In this document: piece by piece, positions 17,776 to 29,339 of the stretch | Numbering within the stretch: the stretch's first letter is position 1 | Layout of the letters: every line of letters starts with the position of its first letter | Assembly (NCBI RefSeq): GCF_000741175.1 | Contig: NZ_JGYS01000001.1 | Location: 124,001 to 188,000 of the forward strand | Source of the DNA: Bifidobacterium callitrichos DSM 23973 | GTDB lineage: Bacteria; Actinomycetota; Actinomycetes; Actinomycetales; Bifidobacteriaceae | DNA: 64,000 bases | Direction of reading: 5' to 3' | Notes under the pieces: model-generated | What the model saw: only the letters and a program-made list of their open reading frames with translations | What the model was told of the DNA's origin: nothing | Database searches by the model: none | Translations under genes and position numbers: made by a program

Positions 17776-17881
17776 GAGTGTGTCGTTTCCCTTCACTGGC
17801 TGGTTTGATACATGGTGCTTATCCAAGCACCTAACAATAGACGGCCGACCGGATGAGTACCGGTCGGCCGTCCTGACGGTG

Positions 17882-17952
17882 TTCCCCCACCTGGATTCGA
17901 ACCAAGACAAAGGGTTCCAAAGGCCCGTGTGCTGCCATTACACCATGGGGGA
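17882..17952 (-). tRNA. tRNA-Gln (TTG)
   Basis: Acceptor TCCCCCA/TGGGGGA, D-arm GTGTAATGGCAGCAC, anticodon loop CTTTGGA (TTG) and T-loop TTCGAAT are clear; CCA is not encoded. The anticodon stem as written pairs only its central three bases, which is unusually weak. Gln is favoured by anticodon position and overall similarity to actinobacterial tRNA-Gln. Confidence 0.85.
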
Positions 17953-17993
17953 GCGGCGGGCGAACCCGCCAAGTGTTCATTTATACCATAAGG

Positions 17994-19013
17994 TCAGGCG
18001 AACAGGAAACCCTGACCGTGGTGTTCGGGGTACGTGTCGAACAGCTCGGCCACGGAACCATCCTCGAACACGGCGCGGATGGCGCCGGCCAGCAGCGGGG
18101 CGATGGACAGGACGGTCAGGCCGTCCCAGCGCTTCTCCTCCGGGATCGGCACGGTGTCGGTCAGCACGACCTCGCGGGCGCCGCACGACTTGAGTCGTTC
18201 AACGGCGGGGCCGGAGAGCACGCCGTGCGTGGCGACGACGGTGACGGACCTGGCGCCGGCGTCCTTGAGCACGTTGCATGCGCCGACGATGGTGCCGGCC
18301 GTGTCGATGAGGTCGTCGACGAGCACGCAGTCCTTGCCCTTGACGTCGCCGACGACGCGGTTGGAGACGGCCTGGTTCGGACGGGTGATGTCACGCGTCT
18401 TGTGGACGAAGGCGAGGGGGCCGCCGCCGAGGCGCTGCGCCCACTGCTCGGCCACGCGGATGCGGCCGGCGTCGGGGGAGACGACCGCGACGTTGTCGAG
18501 GTGACCCTGGAAGCGGTCGCGGATGTAGTCGACGAGCACCGGCATGGCGATGAGATGATCGACCGGACCATCGAAGAAGCCCTGCGACTGCGCGGCATGC
18601 AGGTCGACCGACATGATGCGGTCGGCGCCGGCGGTCTTGAGCAGGTCGAAGACGAGACGGCAGGAGATGGGCTCGCGGCCGCGGTGCTTCTTGTCCTGCC
18701 GGGAGTAGCCCAGCATCGGGCATACGGCGGTGATGGAACGCGCGGATGCGCGCTTCAGGGCGTCGATCATGATGAGCTGTTCCATGATCGCCTTGTTGAT
18801 CGGCTTGTAGTGGCTTTGCAGCACGAACACATCGGCGCCGCGCACCGATTCGGTGTAGCGCACGTACATCTCGCCATTGGCGAAGTCATAGGCGGTGGTT
18901 TCCAACAGGTCGATGCCGAGCTGTTCGGCGACGTCCTGCGCGAGTTTCGGATGAACCCTTCCCGTAACGAGTATCAGGTTCTTGTCGGGCTTCCCTTCGA
19001 GGATTGCGCTCAC
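17994..19013 (-). CDS. prs: Ribose-phosphate pyrophosphokinase
   Basis: It makes PRPP from ribose-5-P and ATP for purine, pyrimidine, His and Trp synthesis. It has SVDLHAAQSQGFFDGPVDHL (class I PRS signature), the PRPP-binding loop CVLVDDLIDTAGT, and GYSRQDKKHRGREPIS (the ATP loop). I prefer the GTG at 19013, with GGGAG 5 bases upstream; a TTG four codons earlier is the alternative. It lies downstream of guaA on the same strand but after a terminator. Confidence 0.94.
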   Translation of the reverse strand: MSAILEGKPDKNLILVTGRVHPKLAQDVAEQLGIDLLETTAYDFANGEMYVRYTESVRGADVFVLQSHYKPINKAIMEQLIMIDALKRASARSITAVCPMLGYSRQDKKHRGREPISCRLVFDLLKTAGADRIMSVDLHAAQSQGFFDGPVDHLIAMPVLVDYIRDRFQGHLDNVAVVSPDAGRIRVAEQWAQRLGGGPLAFVHKTRDITRPNQAVSNRVVGDVKGKDCVLVDDLIDTAGTIVGACNVLKDAGARSVTVVATHGVLSGPAVERLKSCGAREVVLTDTVPIPEEKRWDGLTVLSIAPLLAGAIRAVFEDGSVAELFDTYPEHHGQGFLFA

Positions 19014-19116
19014 CGTATCTCCCAAACGTCATTTGAAGTTTTCGCTTGCGTCATCCAAGTGTAGTGGCTCGCGCCGACCGGCCGCGCGCCGCCCTTGCGA
19101 GGGTCTCTCGTACGAA

Positions 19117-19150
19117 AAGGAGCGCCGCCCGGGGACGGACGGCGCTCCTT
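19117..19150 (-). terminator. guaA terminator
   Basis: Arms AAGGAGCGCCG and CGGCGCTCCTT flank a 12-base loop just downstream of guaA, before prs. Confidence 0.75.
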
Positions 19151-19191
19151 ATGTTATTCATGCTTCAGCCGTTGGTGCTGCACGCATGACG

Positions 19192-20753
<1,562 letters not shown>

Positions 20754-21201
20754 GGAAATTCCCCTAACGTTTATCGTGATGTAACTTGGGTGGTGTCACG
20801 TTGATTATCCCTATCGAGCCAGACAAGGGTTAAAGGCGTAGTTTCTGTGCGAAAAACGCACAAACAACGTATGGGGATTCCGTCAACACGCCGATAGTGA
20901 ACATGGCGAATCGAACGTCGGCTTTCGTTGCAAAATGGCGGATTGCCGCGATATTCCAACGTTTTCATTGCATGCCTGCGTTAAACCCATGCGCACAATC
21001 GATCGGCTAATTCACACAAAACCAGCAATTTTCGCAACATTTTCGAACACACCCGCAAGAAATCGTTCAAAAGTCGCGTTGTCCTCGTAACATGACTGGT
21101 GATTGGAAGCGGGAAACCGCGTAACCGCAAGGTTATGGAGGTCTCGCGACCGAAACAGAAATAATCAATCGCACATTACGTGCAGGAGTACAGGAGTACA
21201 C
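20754..21201. other. Intergenic control region between guaA and xfp
   Basis: This 448-base, relatively AT-rich gap separates divergent guaA and xfp and holds no gene I can support. It should contain both promoters; the xfp candidate is listed separately. Confidence 0.6.
21066..21093 (+). promoter_or_regulatory. Candidate xfp promoter
   Basis: TTCAAA and TAACAT lie 16 bp apart, implying transcription start near 21100 and a leader of about 100 bases. The matches are moderate only. Confidence 0.35.
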
Positions 21202-23679
21202 ATGACGAGTCCTGTTATTGGCACCCCTTGGAAGAAGCTGAACGCTCCGGTTTCCGAGGAAGCCCTCGAAGGCGTTGACAAGTACTGGCGCGCCGCCAAC
21301 TACCTCTCCATCGGCCAGATCTACCTGCGTAGCAACCCGCTGATGAAGGAGCCCTTCACCCGCGAGGACGTCAAGCACCGTCTGGTCGGCCACTGGGGCA
21401 CCACCCCGGGCCTGAACTTCCTGATCGGCCACATCAACCGCTTCATCGCCGACCACGGCCAGAACACCGTGATCATCATGGGCCCGGGCCACGGTGGCCC
21501 GGCCGGCACCTCGCAGTCCTACCTGGACGGCACCTACACCGAGACCTTCCCGAAGATCACCAAGGACGAGGCCGGTCTGCAGAAGTTCTTCCGCCAGTTC
21601 TCCTACCCGGGCGGCATCCCGTCCCACTTCGCTCCGGAGACCCCGGGCTCCATCCACGAGGGTGGCGAGCTGGGCTACGCCCTGTCTCACGCCTACGGCG
21701 CCATCATGGACAACCCGAGCCTGTTCGTCCCGGCCATCGTCGGCGACGGTGAGGCCGAGACCGGCCCGCTGGCCACCGGTTGGCAGTCCAACAAGCTCGT
21801 GAACCCGCGCACCGACGGTATCGTGCTGCCGATCCTGCACCTCAACGGCTACAAGATCGCCAACCCGACCATCCTGTCCCGCATCTCCGACGAGGAGCTC
21901 CACGAGTTCTTCCACGGCATGGGCTACGAGCCGTACGAGTTCGTCGCCGGCTTCGACGATGAGGACCACATGTCCATCCACCGTCGCTTCGCCGACCTGT
22001 GGGAGTCCATCTGGGACGAGATCTGCGACATCAAGGCGACCGCCCAGACCGACAACGTGCACCGTCCGTTCTACCCGATGCTGATTTTCCGCACCCCGAA
22101 GGGCTGGACCTGCCCGAAGTACATCGACGGCAAGAAGACCGAGGGCTCCTGGCGTTCCCACCAGGTGCCGCTGGCCTCCGCCCGCGACACCGAGGCCCAC
22201 TTCGAGGTCCTCAAGAACTGGCTCGAGTCCTACAAGCCGGAGGAGCTGTTCGACGAGAACGGCGCCGTCAAGGAGGACGTCGTGTCCTTCATGCCGAAGG
22301 GCGAGCTGCGCATTGGCGCCAACCCGAACGCCAACGGTGGTGTCATCCGTGACGACCTGAAGCTGCCGAACATCGAGGACTACGCCGTCAAGGAAGTCGA
22401 GAAGTACGGCCACGGCTGGGGCCAGCTCGAGGCCACCCGTCGTCTGGGCGTCTACACCCGCGACATCATCAAGAACAACCCGCACGACTTCCGTATCTTC
22501 GGACCGGATGAGACCGCCTCCAACCGTCTGCAGGCCTCCTACGAGGTCACCAACAAGCAGTGGGACGCCGGCTACATCTCCGATGAGGTCGACGAGCACA
22601 TGCACGTCTCCGGCCAGGTTGTCGAGCAGCTGTCCGAGCACCAGATGGAAGGCTTCCTCGAGGGCTACCTGCTGACCGGTCGTCACGGCATCTGGAGCTC
22701 CTACGAGTCCTTCGTCCACGTGATCGACTCCATGCTCAACCAGCACGCCAAGTGGCTTGAGGCTACCGTTCGTGAGATCCCGTGGCGCAAGCCGATCGCG
22801 TCCATGAACCTGCTGGTCTCCTCCCACGTCTGGCGTCAGGACCACAACGGCTTCTCGCACCAGGATCCGGGTGTCACCTCCCTGCTGCTGAACAAGTGCT
22901 TCCACAACGACCACGTCATCGGCATCTACTTCGCCACCGATGCGAACATGCTGCTGGCCATCGCCGAGAAGTGCTACAAGTCCACCAACAAGATCAACGC
23001 CATCATCGCCGGCAAGCAGCCGGCCGCCACCTGGCTGTCCCTCGACGAGGCTCGCGCCGAGCTCGAGAAGGGTGCCGCCGCTTGGGATTGGGCCTCCACT
23101 GCGAAGTCCAACGATGAGGCCGAGATCGTGCTTGCCGCCGCCGGCGATGTCCCGACTCAGGAGATCATGGCCGCCTCCGACAAGCTCAAGGAGCTGGGCA
23201 TCAAGTTCAAGGTCGTCAACGTGGTTGATCTGCTCGCTCTGCAGTCCGCCAAGGAGAACGACGAGGCCCTGTCCGACGAGGAGTTCGCCGACATCTTCAC
23301 CGCCGACAAGCCGGTCCTGTTCGCGTACCACTCCTACGCTCACGACGTGCGCGGCCTGATCTACGATCGCCCGAACCACGACAACTTCAACGTCCACGGC
23401 TACGAGGAGGAGGGCTCCACCACCACCCCGTACGACATGGTTCGCGTGAACGAGATCGACCGTTACGAGCTGACCGCTGAGGCTCTGCGCATGATCGACG
23501 CCGACAAGTACGCCGACAAGATCAACGAGCTCGAGGCCTTCCGCAACGAGGCCTTCCAGTTCGCTGTCGACCACGGCTACGATCACCCGGACTACACCGA
23601 CTGGGTGTACTCCGGCCTGAACACCTCCGAGAAGGGCGCCATCACCGCCACCGCCGCTACCGCCGGCGACAACGAGTGA
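21202..23679 (+). CDS. xfp: Xylulose-5-phosphate/fructose-6-phosphate phosphoketolase
   Basis: Key enzyme of the bifid shunt: cleaves X5P or F6P with phosphate to acetyl phosphate plus G3P or E4P, using thiamine diphosphate. The 825 residues include [54 protein letters not shown] with [10 protein letters not shown] (ThDP-binding region) and the C-terminal XFP domain with [20 protein letters not shown]. The ATG at 21202 is chosen because AGGAG occurs twice just upstream (AGGAGTACAGGAGTACAC). Codon use is highly biased, as in a strongly expressed gene. Its product acetyl phosphate feeds ackA. Confidence 0.98.
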   Translation: MTSPVIGTPWKKLNAPVSEEALEGVDKYWRAANYLSIGQIYLRSNPLMKEPFTREDVKHRLVGHWGTTPGLNFLIGHINRFIADHGQNTVIIMGPGHGGPAGTSQSYLDGTYTETFPKITKDEAGLQKFFRQFSYPGGIPSHFAPETPGSIHEGGELGYALSHAYGAIMDNPSLFVPAIVGDGEAETGPLATGWQSNKLVNPRTDGIVLPILHLNGYKIANPTILSRISDEELHEFFHGMGYEPYEFVAGFDDEDHMSIHRRFADLWESIWDEICDIKATAQTDNVHRPFYPMLIFRTPKGWTCPKYIDGKKTEGSWRSHQVPLASARDTEAHFEVLKNWLESYKPEELFDENGAVKEDVVSFMPKGELRIGANPNANGGVIRDDLKLPNIEDYAVKEVEKYGHGWGQLEATRRLGVYTRDIIKNNPHDFRIFGPDETASNRLQASYEVTNKQWDAGYISDEVDEHMHVSGQVVEQLSEHQMEGFLEGYLLTGRHGIWSSYESFVHVIDSMLNQHAKWLEATVREIPWRKPIASMNLLVSSHVWRQDHNGFSHQDPGVTSLLLNKCFHNDHVIGIYFATDANMLLAIAEKCYKSTNKINAIIAGKQPAATWLSLDEARAELEKGAAAWDWASTAKSNDEAEIVLAAAGDVPTQEIMAASDKLKELGIKFKVVNVVDLLALQSAKENDEALSDEEFADIFTADKPVLFAYHSYAHDVRGLIYDRPNHDNFNVHGYEEEGSTTTPYDMVRVNEIDRYELTAEALRMIDADKYADKINELEAFRNEAFQFAVDHGYDHPDYTDWVYSGLNTSEKGAITATAATAGDNE

Positions 23680-23714
23680 GTCTGACTCCTCCAACTCGTT
23701 AGTGTTCTAACGAA

Positions 23715-23745
23715 GGGGCTTGGGGATTTCCCCCAAGCCCCTTTT
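23715..23745 (+). terminator. xfp rho-independent terminator
   Basis: GGGGCTTGGGG, a 5-base loop and CCCCAAGCCCC followed by TTTT lie 35 bases after the xfp stop. Confidence 0.92.
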
Positions 23746-23821
23746 CGTATCTGTACTGGTTCGGTTGCGTACATGAATCCCCAGCTCCCCTGACAAGGGG
23801 AGCCGAAGGAGAGTTAAATGA

Positions 23822-23860
23822 ATAGAGCCTCGGCAGGATGAATGCCTGCCGAGGCTCTAT
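23822..23860 (-). terminator. Terminator of the Ser/Gly-rich protein gene
   Basis: Perfect 16-bp arms (ATAGAGCCTCGGCAGG and its complement) flank a 7-base loop immediately downstream of the minus-strand gene. Confidence 0.8.
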
Positions 23861-23879
23861 CGCGTATGCAAAGTATGGA

Positions 23880-24989
23880 TCAGTTGGTCGAGCCGGTACC
23901 GGAGGAGGTTTCGCCGGATGAGGAGCCGGAGCCGGTGGAACCGGATGTCGAACCCGATCCCGAGTTCGATCCCGAGTTCGATCCCGAGCCGGTGGAACCA
24001 TTGGAACCGGTGGATCCGGAGGAACCGGTCGATCCCGTGCCACTGGATGAGGAGGAGCCGTTCGACGTGCCCGAACCGGAATTGGTGGTGCCGGAGCCGG
24101 TGGAACCGGATTCATTGGAATTCGAGCCGGTGGAGCCGGTGCCGGAGGAATCGGAGGAACCCGAATGGTTCCCCGAACCGGATTCGGTTCCCGTCGTGCC
24201 CTCGGAGGAGCCGTTGGAATCGGTGGTGTTCGAATCGGTCGTCGAATCGCTGTCCGTGCCGTTGGAATCCGTGGATCCGGTGTCCTTGCCGGAATGCTCC
24301 TGCGGCTGGGATGGGGCGGTCGGCGTGGTGTCCGTGCCTGTTCCGTTCTCGGTCGTCGTGGTCTGCGTGGTGGTCGGATGCACCACGTCACGCACGACGG
24401 TATCGGTGCCGTTGCCGTTCGTGAACAGCAGCACCAGACCGGCAGCGAAGGCCACGCCGATCAGGCCGGAGACCACGGACACGATGATCGCCATGCGCTT
24501 GGGGTCGATCCGGCGTTTGCGCGTGCGACGGATCTCCTTGAGCGTGTAGGTGCTCGTCCTCGTGGCGGGCAGGCCACGGCGATCCGCGGTGGGAACGTTC
24601 GAACTGACCTCGCGGGGAGTCCGGACGGCACCGGCCGCACCGGCGATGACGGTCGTGGCATCGGACGGTTCGGCGTCGCCGTCCGTCGTCTTCGCGGCAT
24701 CGGCGTCGGAGGTCGGCTTCTGCTCCTTGTCGGCCCCGTCGGCCCCATCGGAGGCATCGGACGCATCCGAGCCGTCGGACGAACCGGGGGTGATGGATTG
24801 GAGCTTCTCGCCGGAGACGTCGAGCACGTTCTTGTAGATGTTCGCCGCGACGGTGGAGATGATGTAACTGGCTGCGGCACCGATCACCGAACCGCCGACG
24901 CCGATCTTCGCCGATAGCAGGAACGACGTGATCGCGGCAAGGGATCCCGCAACAATCTGGGATATGGAAAGACCTTTGATAAACTTCAT
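23880..24989 (-). CDS. Membrane protein with long Ser/Gly/Thr-rich low-complexity tail
   Basis: From the ATG at 24989, the protein (369 residues) has a hydrophobic N-terminal stretch (ISQIVAGSLAAITSFLLSAK to about residue 55), an acidic linker, a basic block RRTRKRRIDPKRM, a TM segment (IIVSVVSGLIGVAFAAGLVL, near 165-190) and about 165 residues almost only of S, G, T, N and D. The tail would be outside the cell and unstructured. It could be a wall-spanning or glycosylated stalk; no sorting signal is seen. The coding of the tail is repetitive (GGN-TCN-type). Confidence 0.75.
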   Translation of the reverse strand: MKFIKGLSISQIVAGSLAAITSFLLSAKIGVGGSVIGAAASYIISTVAANIYKNVLDVSGEKLQSITPGSSDGSDASDASDGADGADKEQKPTSDADAAKTTDGDAEPSDATTVIAGAAGAVRTPREVSSNVPTADRRGLPATRTSTYTLKEIRRTRKRRIDPKRMAIIVSVVSGLIGVAFAAGLVLLFTNGNGTDTVVRDVVHPTTTQTTTTENGTGTDTTPTAPSQPQEHSGKDTGSTDSNGTDSDSTTDSNTTDSNGSSEGTTGTESGSGNHSGSSDSSGTGSTGSNSNESGSTGSGTTNSGSGTSNGSSSSSGTGSTGSSGSTGSNGSTGSGSNSGSNSGSGSTSGSTGSGSSSGETSSGTGSTN

Positions 24990-25099
24990 CACCCTTGAAG
25001 GTAACCGTTCTCGCCGCAAGATACCTGTGAAGCGCCATGATGGCGCAAAACACACACAAGCATCGCCGAAATCTCCACAACCCGTGCGAGGATGATCCG

Positions 25100-25190
25100 C
25101 ATGCTAGGGACGCATGGCGGGGACGCATGCCGGGAATATATGGCGGGGACGCATACCGGGGGAATGCGGCCGGGACGCGCGCTTGGACGA
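25100..25190. repeat. Short degenerate direct repeats (GGGACGCAT)
   Basis: GGGACGCAT occurs three times, with variants, alternating with GCCGGG/GGCGGGG blocks, just 3' of the EamA gene. No gene is supported here. Confidence 0.5.
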
Positions 25191-25195
25191 TGAGG

Positions 25196-26131
25196 TCAGT
25201 TGCGATGCAGCGAGTGACGCGTCGGTTTGATCACCGACAGCAGCACGGCCGCGAAGATCAGCGCGAAACCGACCAGCGAACTCCACGTGATGCGCTCTCC
25301 CCAGAACAGCGCCGAGAACGAGACCGCGAACAGGCTCTCCGTGCACATGATGATCGACGCCTGCGAGGGCGGCACATGCGCCAGACCGATGTTCTGCATG
25401 ATCTGCGCGGACATCGTCGCGCCGAGGAACAGGTACAGCACGCTCGCCAGCACCGGCGGAGCGAGCCAGCCCGCGTTCGGAGCGGGTTCGGTGCATACGG
25501 CGCCGATCATGAACAGGACGCCGGCGACGGCGAATTGGACGAACGTCACGGCGATCGGGTCGAATCGCTTCGTGTACACGCCGAGACACGTGAGGTTGAA
25601 CGAGAAGATCACGGCGGTCGCGATCGTCAGCCAATCGCCGACCGACAGGGACAGGGACGTCCCGTTCTTCAGCGAGACGAAGGCGACGCCAGCCAGACAG
25701 ATCACGCCGGCGACCAGATTGACGGCCTTCGGACGGACCTTGGAAACGATCCAGGTGGCGAATGGCGTCAGCACGCAGTACGCGGCCGTCAGGAACGCGC
25801 TGCGACCCGGGTCGATGGTCTTGAGGCCGATGGTCTGCGTGACCATCGTGCCCCAGTAGGTCAGTCCGACCACCAGCGCCGGCACGATGATCGCAGGTTT
25901 CAGGGACGGAATGATATGACGATGGAACAGCGCCAGCATGCACAGGCAGGCGCCGATCATGCGCAGACCCATCAGCCACTGCGGGGGAATCGCCTCCATC
26001 GCGAATTTGGCCAGCAGATAGCTGCCGCCCCATAGCGCGGCGCAGGAGAGCAGCATCAGACGTGCGAGGTTCGGAGGGAAGGATCGTGACCAGCGACTGC
26101 GCAGTGCGCCGATTCGTGCCGACAGACCCAT
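25196..26131 (-). CDS. EamA/DMT family transporter
   Basis: About ten TM segments and two EamA repeats are visible: LSCAALWGGSYLLAKFAMEA near the N-terminus and GATMSAQIMQNIGLAHVPPS in the second half, with LFWGERITWSSLVGFALIF at the end. Length is about 311 residues from the ATG at 26131 (GCGAGGT upstream). It is a metabolite/drug exporter or importer of unknown substrate in the plasma membrane. Confidence 0.85.
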   Translation of the reverse strand: MGLSARIGALRSRWSRSFPPNLARLMLLSCAALWGGSYLLAKFAMEAIPPQWLMGLRMIGACLCMLALFHRHIIPSLKPAIIVPALVVGLTYWGTMVTQTIGLKTIDPGRSAFLTAAYCVLTPFATWIVSKVRPKAVNLVAGVICLAGVAFVSLKNGTSLSLSVGDWLTIATAVIFSFNLTCLGVYTKRFDPIAVTFVQFAVAGVLFMIGAVCTEPAPNAGWLAPPVLASVLYLFLGATMSAQIMQNIGLAHVPPSQASIIMCTESLFAVSFSALFWGERITWSSLVGFALIFAAVLLSVIKPTRHSLHRN

Positions 26132-26326
26132 GAAGATGACCTCGCTTCCATTGCGTCCGGTGTCGTCGATACCTACGATACGGCCGGACGTGCCGGCGAC
26201 ATGCCTGCGGTGCAAAGGTGAACATACTCACAGCAGCTCACGGCGGACGATGCGGGCGGCGCGGCGGGCGAATGAGTAGAGTGGAATTCGGATAACGTAT
26301 TCGCCGTACCATGAAAGGATGTCACT

Positions 26327-26731
26327 ATGGCAACGCTCACCGAAGAGATGAAGACCTTCATCGAGAACAACCTGGGCTGGATCTCCACCGTCTCCAAGGA
26401 CGGCGAGCTCGATCTGGGCCCGAAGATGTCGCTGTTCGTGCTGGACGACAACCACATCGCCTACCACGAGCGTACCGCCGGCCAGGCCTACGAGAACCTC
26501 AAGAACGGCTCCCCGCTGGTCATCGCCTTCGCGAACCTGGAGAAGAAGCAGGGCTACCGCTTCCGCGGTACCGTGACCCTGCACTCCGATGATGCGATCT
26601 ACGAGGAGCAGGTCAAGGTCGCCGAGGAGAAGGGCACCAAGAAGCCGGCCGTCATCCCGGTCCTCGAGATCACCGAGATCCAGAACCTCGCCTCCGGCCC
26701 CACCGCCGGCAAGACCATCGTCAAGGACTGA
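26327..26731 (+). CDS. Pyridoxamine 5'-phosphate oxidase-like flavin-binding protein
   Basis: The 134-residue protein has a split-barrel FMN-binding fold typical of small PPOX proteins: MATLTEEMKTFIENNLGWIS, then VSKDGELDLGPKMSLFVLDD and YRFRGTVTLHSDD. AAAGGATG lies just upstream of the ATG. Codon use resembles highly expressed genes. The substrate is unknown. Confidence 0.8.
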   Translation: MATLTEEMKTFIENNLGWISTVSKDGELDLGPKMSLFVLDDNHIAYHERTAGQAYENLKNGSPLVIAFANLEKKQGYRFRGTVTLHSDDAIYEEQVKVAEEKGTKKPAVIPVLEITEIQNLASGPTAGKTIVKD

Positions 26732-26773
26732 GCCTCGACTGAGTCACCGGACGAGTCGACGCCAAGGTCGACG

Positions 26774-26837
26774 AAACGTCGGGAACGCCCGTATGCCGCA
26801 TCCGAAAGGTCTCGGCGTACGGGCGTTCCCGACGTTT
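26774..26837. terminator. Bidirectional terminator
   Basis: 20-base perfect arms (AAACGTCGGGAACGCCCGTA and its complement) with a 24-base loop lie between the convergent PPOX and methyltransferase genes. Confidence 0.85.
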
Positions 26838-26860
26838 CCCGATACGATCTGCAGCACGAT

Positions 26861-28090
26861 CTACAACGCCTTGCGGCACCGGATCACGAGATGCCGTCCG
26901 TCCGCGTCCGTCGTGGCGAACAGATAGGCGTCGCCGCCGTCCTTGAGTCTGAGCTTCCTGCGCAGTGCGGCGACCGGCATCGGGAAATTGCGCACGGCGA
27001 TGTTGGCGTGCGTCAGATCGCCCAGCATCGTCCTCAGCTCACGTTTGTTCATCGTCGATACCTCTTCGACACGGAACGAACGCCCGGGAAAGTCCCCGAC
27101 CGGCTCCGGCGAGACGAACAGGTGACTGTTCGGTCCGATCATCCGCACGCCGTAGTCGTCGGCAAGCGGGCCGAAGCATCCCGCCTTCATGATCGAGGCG
27201 TTCGGCTCGTACAGATACTTCCATTCGCCCTCGTCGCCGGTCGCCGCCACGGTGGATTTCGCGGCATCCGTCGCCTCGGACGGGCTGAAGGTGAGGATCT
27301 GGTCGTCGTTCACGCATGTGACACGCGGCGCGGCATGCATGTCGCGGTCGACGACGAGCAGCAGCTCCTTGCACTCGTTGCCGGTGGAGACGATATGCAC
27401 CTCGGCCACGTGCCCGGCGAAATCGTCGACCGTCTTATGCCAGTCGAGCATCGGCGAGAGCTTGACCATCACCCGATGCGCCTTGGCGAGCAGACGATCC
27501 AGCATGCCCAGTACGTCCGGCGTGCAGTCGGCGATCGCATAGGTGCGAGCCCCATGCGTATCGCGCCTCGCCGGATCGAGGAAGACGAGCGTCGCCTCCG
27601 GCATCGCGTCCAGATACTCTTCGGCGTCCGCGTTGACGACCTGTGCGTATGACAGTCCCAAGGCGGGCATGTTGTGTTCGGCGATCGCGCACAGATGCGG
27701 CTGACGCTCCACATAGACCGCACGTCCGAACGCGCGTGCCATATACGAGAAGTCCGCGCCGAACCCGCCAGTCAGATCGACCAGCGTCGAGGACAAGGAG
27801 ACGGAGGATTCGGGATCGTCCGCGACGAGACGCCGGGCGATACCCTCCTTGTACGTCGCCGTGAACTGCGATGAGCACTGCTCCATCGACAGATGCGGCG
27901 GATACCATACGCCGTCATGCGCCGCCCAATCGGGCAGCTTCGTACGCGCCGCCTGCCATCCGGCGATCTGCTCCAGCGCGATCGTCAGGTCGACGCCGTC
28001 CGGACGCCCCGCGTGCAGAGCCAGATCGCGTACGTCCTCGTTGCGGTGCGCGGCGACGAACGCGCGCGTCTCATCGGAAATCATCACCAT
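26861..28090 (-). CDS. SAM-dependent methyltransferase with THUMP-like C-terminal domain
   Basis: About 409 residues. The central Rossmann domain has VDLTGGFGADFSYMAR (SAM loop) with VYVERQPHLCAIAEHN (acidic motif II) and VFLDPARRD (catalytic block). The C-terminal part (NFPMPVAALRRKLRLKDGG) matches the THUMP-like domain found with this family in actinobacteria. It is likely an RNA methyltransferase; the target is unknown. The start is uncertain: ATGs at 28090 or 28084, neither with a strong ribosome site. Confidence 0.8.
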   Translation of the reverse strand: MVMISDETRAFVAAHRNEDVRDLALHAGRPDGVDLTIALEQIAGWQAARTKLPDWAAHDGVWYPPHLSMEQCSSQFTATYKEGIARRLVADDPESSVSLSSTLVDLTGGFGADFSYMARAFGRAVYVERQPHLCAIAEHNMPALGLSYAQVVNADAEEYLDAMPEATLVFLDPARRDTHGARTYAIADCTPDVLGMLDRLLAKAHRVMVKLSPMLDWHKTVDDFAGHVAEVHIVSTGNECKELLLVVDRDMHAAPRVTCVNDDQILTFSPSEATDAAKSTVAATGDEGEWKYLYEPNASIMKAGCFGPLADDYGVRMIGPNSHLFVSPEPVGDFPGRSFRVEEVSTMNKRELRTMLGDLTHANIAVRNFPMPVAALRRKLRLKDGGDAYLFATTDADGRHLVIRCRKAL

Positions 28091-28104
28091 GCCATTGTAC
28101 GGAA

Positions 28105-28155
28105 TGCCATTGCACGGAAGCCTCGCGTGCACGGAAACCTCGCATGCACGGAAGG
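28105..28155. repeat. Short tandem repeat, about 17-bp period
   Basis: GCACGGAAGCCTCGCGT and GCACGGAAACCTCGCAT are consecutive, flanked by related partial units (GTACGGAATGCC, GCACGGAAGGAC), in the divergent region before the phosphatase gene. Confidence 0.6.
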
Positions 28156-28249
28156 ACGCCGTCCGCGCGGTGCCGATGACCGGCGGATGTGGAACACTGG
28201 GGTGGGAACCGTTGCGTACCCGAATGACGGCGAACGAAAGGTGTCGACG

Positions 28250-29095
28250 ATGATCGAAGAAGTGGTGATGCTCAGGCACGGACGCACGAACTACAACCTG
28301 ACCCGGCGTCTGCAGGGGCAGATCGACGTGCCGCTCGACATCGTCGGCCAATGGCAGGCCGACCAGACGGGACTCGCGCTCGCCGGCCGATACTACTGGG
28401 CGAAGATCAGCCGGCTCGCCGCCGATCCCGAGCTGATCGCGCAGCCGGGGCCGGAGGCTGCCGAACGCAGCAGCATCGACGAGTACCGTGATGCGCCCGC
28501 CGCCCGCAAACGCATGGTCGTGGTCAGCTCCGACCTGTTCCGCGCCCTGCAGACGGCCCATGCCTTCGCCGACATCCTGGGACTCGAGGTCCATCCCGAC
28601 GCACGTCTGCGCGAACGCAGCTTCGGACAGTGGGAGGGCATGACCCGTGACCAGATCAAGGCGGTGGACGCCGCCGCCTACGCCTCATGGAAGCACCATA
28701 CGGGAGGCGAGCTCGCGTACGGCGTCGAAAGCCGCAAGGCACTGGGCGAGCGCGGGGCGAGCGCATTGCGCGAGATCCTCGCCGACCCCGCCTACGCCGA
28801 TGCGACCCCCACCACGCTGATGCTCGTCGGACACGGATCGTGGATCATCGCCACGATCAGCGAACTGCTGGGCATCGACCCGGATGGGATGAATGCGCTC
28901 GGATCCATGCGCAACGCCTGCTGGAGCCGTCTCAAGGTGCGCTATACGGTCAACGGTGAGCCGGCGCCGGAGCCGCTGTGGGAGCTGGTGGAGCACAATC
29001 AGGCGCCGCAGATCGCGAATCTGTCCGACTGGGAGAACGGTCCCGACGAGCTGCGCGGCCCCGATATGCCTGCGTGGAGTCCGATCGCGTGGTGA
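28250..29095 (+). CDS. Histidine phosphatase family protein
   Basis: It is 281 residues long. VVMLRHGRTNYN carries the RHG active site, RERSFGQWEGMT the conserved middle block and MLVGHGSWIIA the second His. AAAGGTG precedes the ATG. It is a paralogue of the gene at 15173, with a longer insert at 48-80. The substrate is unknown. Confidence 0.88.
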   Translation: MIEEVVMLRHGRTNYNLTRRLQGQIDVPLDIVGQWQADQTGLALAGRYYWAKISRLAADPELIAQPGPEAAERSSIDEYRDAPAARKRMVVVSSDLFRALQTAHAFADILGLEVHPDARLRERSFGQWEGMTRDQIKAVDAAAYASWKHHTGGELAYGVESRKALGERGASALREILADPAYADATPTTLMLVGHGSWIIATISELLGIDPDGMNALGSMRNACWSRLKVRYTVNGEPAPEPLWELVEHNQAPQIANLSDWENGPDELRGPDMPAWSPIAW

Positions 29096-29339
29096 CGTGC
29101 ACAGGTTACGTGGAATAATTCACGCCGAATTCAGAATTCTCCCGCCGTCGCGGTGGCGCCGAACGTGGCCGCGGACTAGACTTGACGAGGTTTCAGCCGG
29201 CAATCGGCTCGACCGGGTAAACGAACGTATCGAACATGCATTGGGCGCGGATTCGTCGCAGGTGGAAGGAACGAGGATATCGATGCCGGGAGGCGTCGGT
29301 GCGGCGACGCGTGGCGCACGGAAGGCGGGTGAGAAGACG

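Noticed and set aside
21133..23694. 853-residue minus-strand frame opposite xfp
   Set aside because: Shadow of xfp; the plus strand carries unambiguous phosphoketolase sequence and strong ribosome sites.
23842..24917. Pro/Glu/Val-rich plus-strand frames opposite the Ser/Gly-rich gene
   Set aside because: Low-complexity reflection of GGN/TCN-type codons; the minus strand has TM segments, a start and a terminator in the right place.
25100..25190. Insertion-sequence ends or a regulatory array in GGGACGCAT repeats
   Set aside because: Repeats are short and degenerate, without inverted ends or target duplication; likely simple-sequence noise in an intergenic gap.
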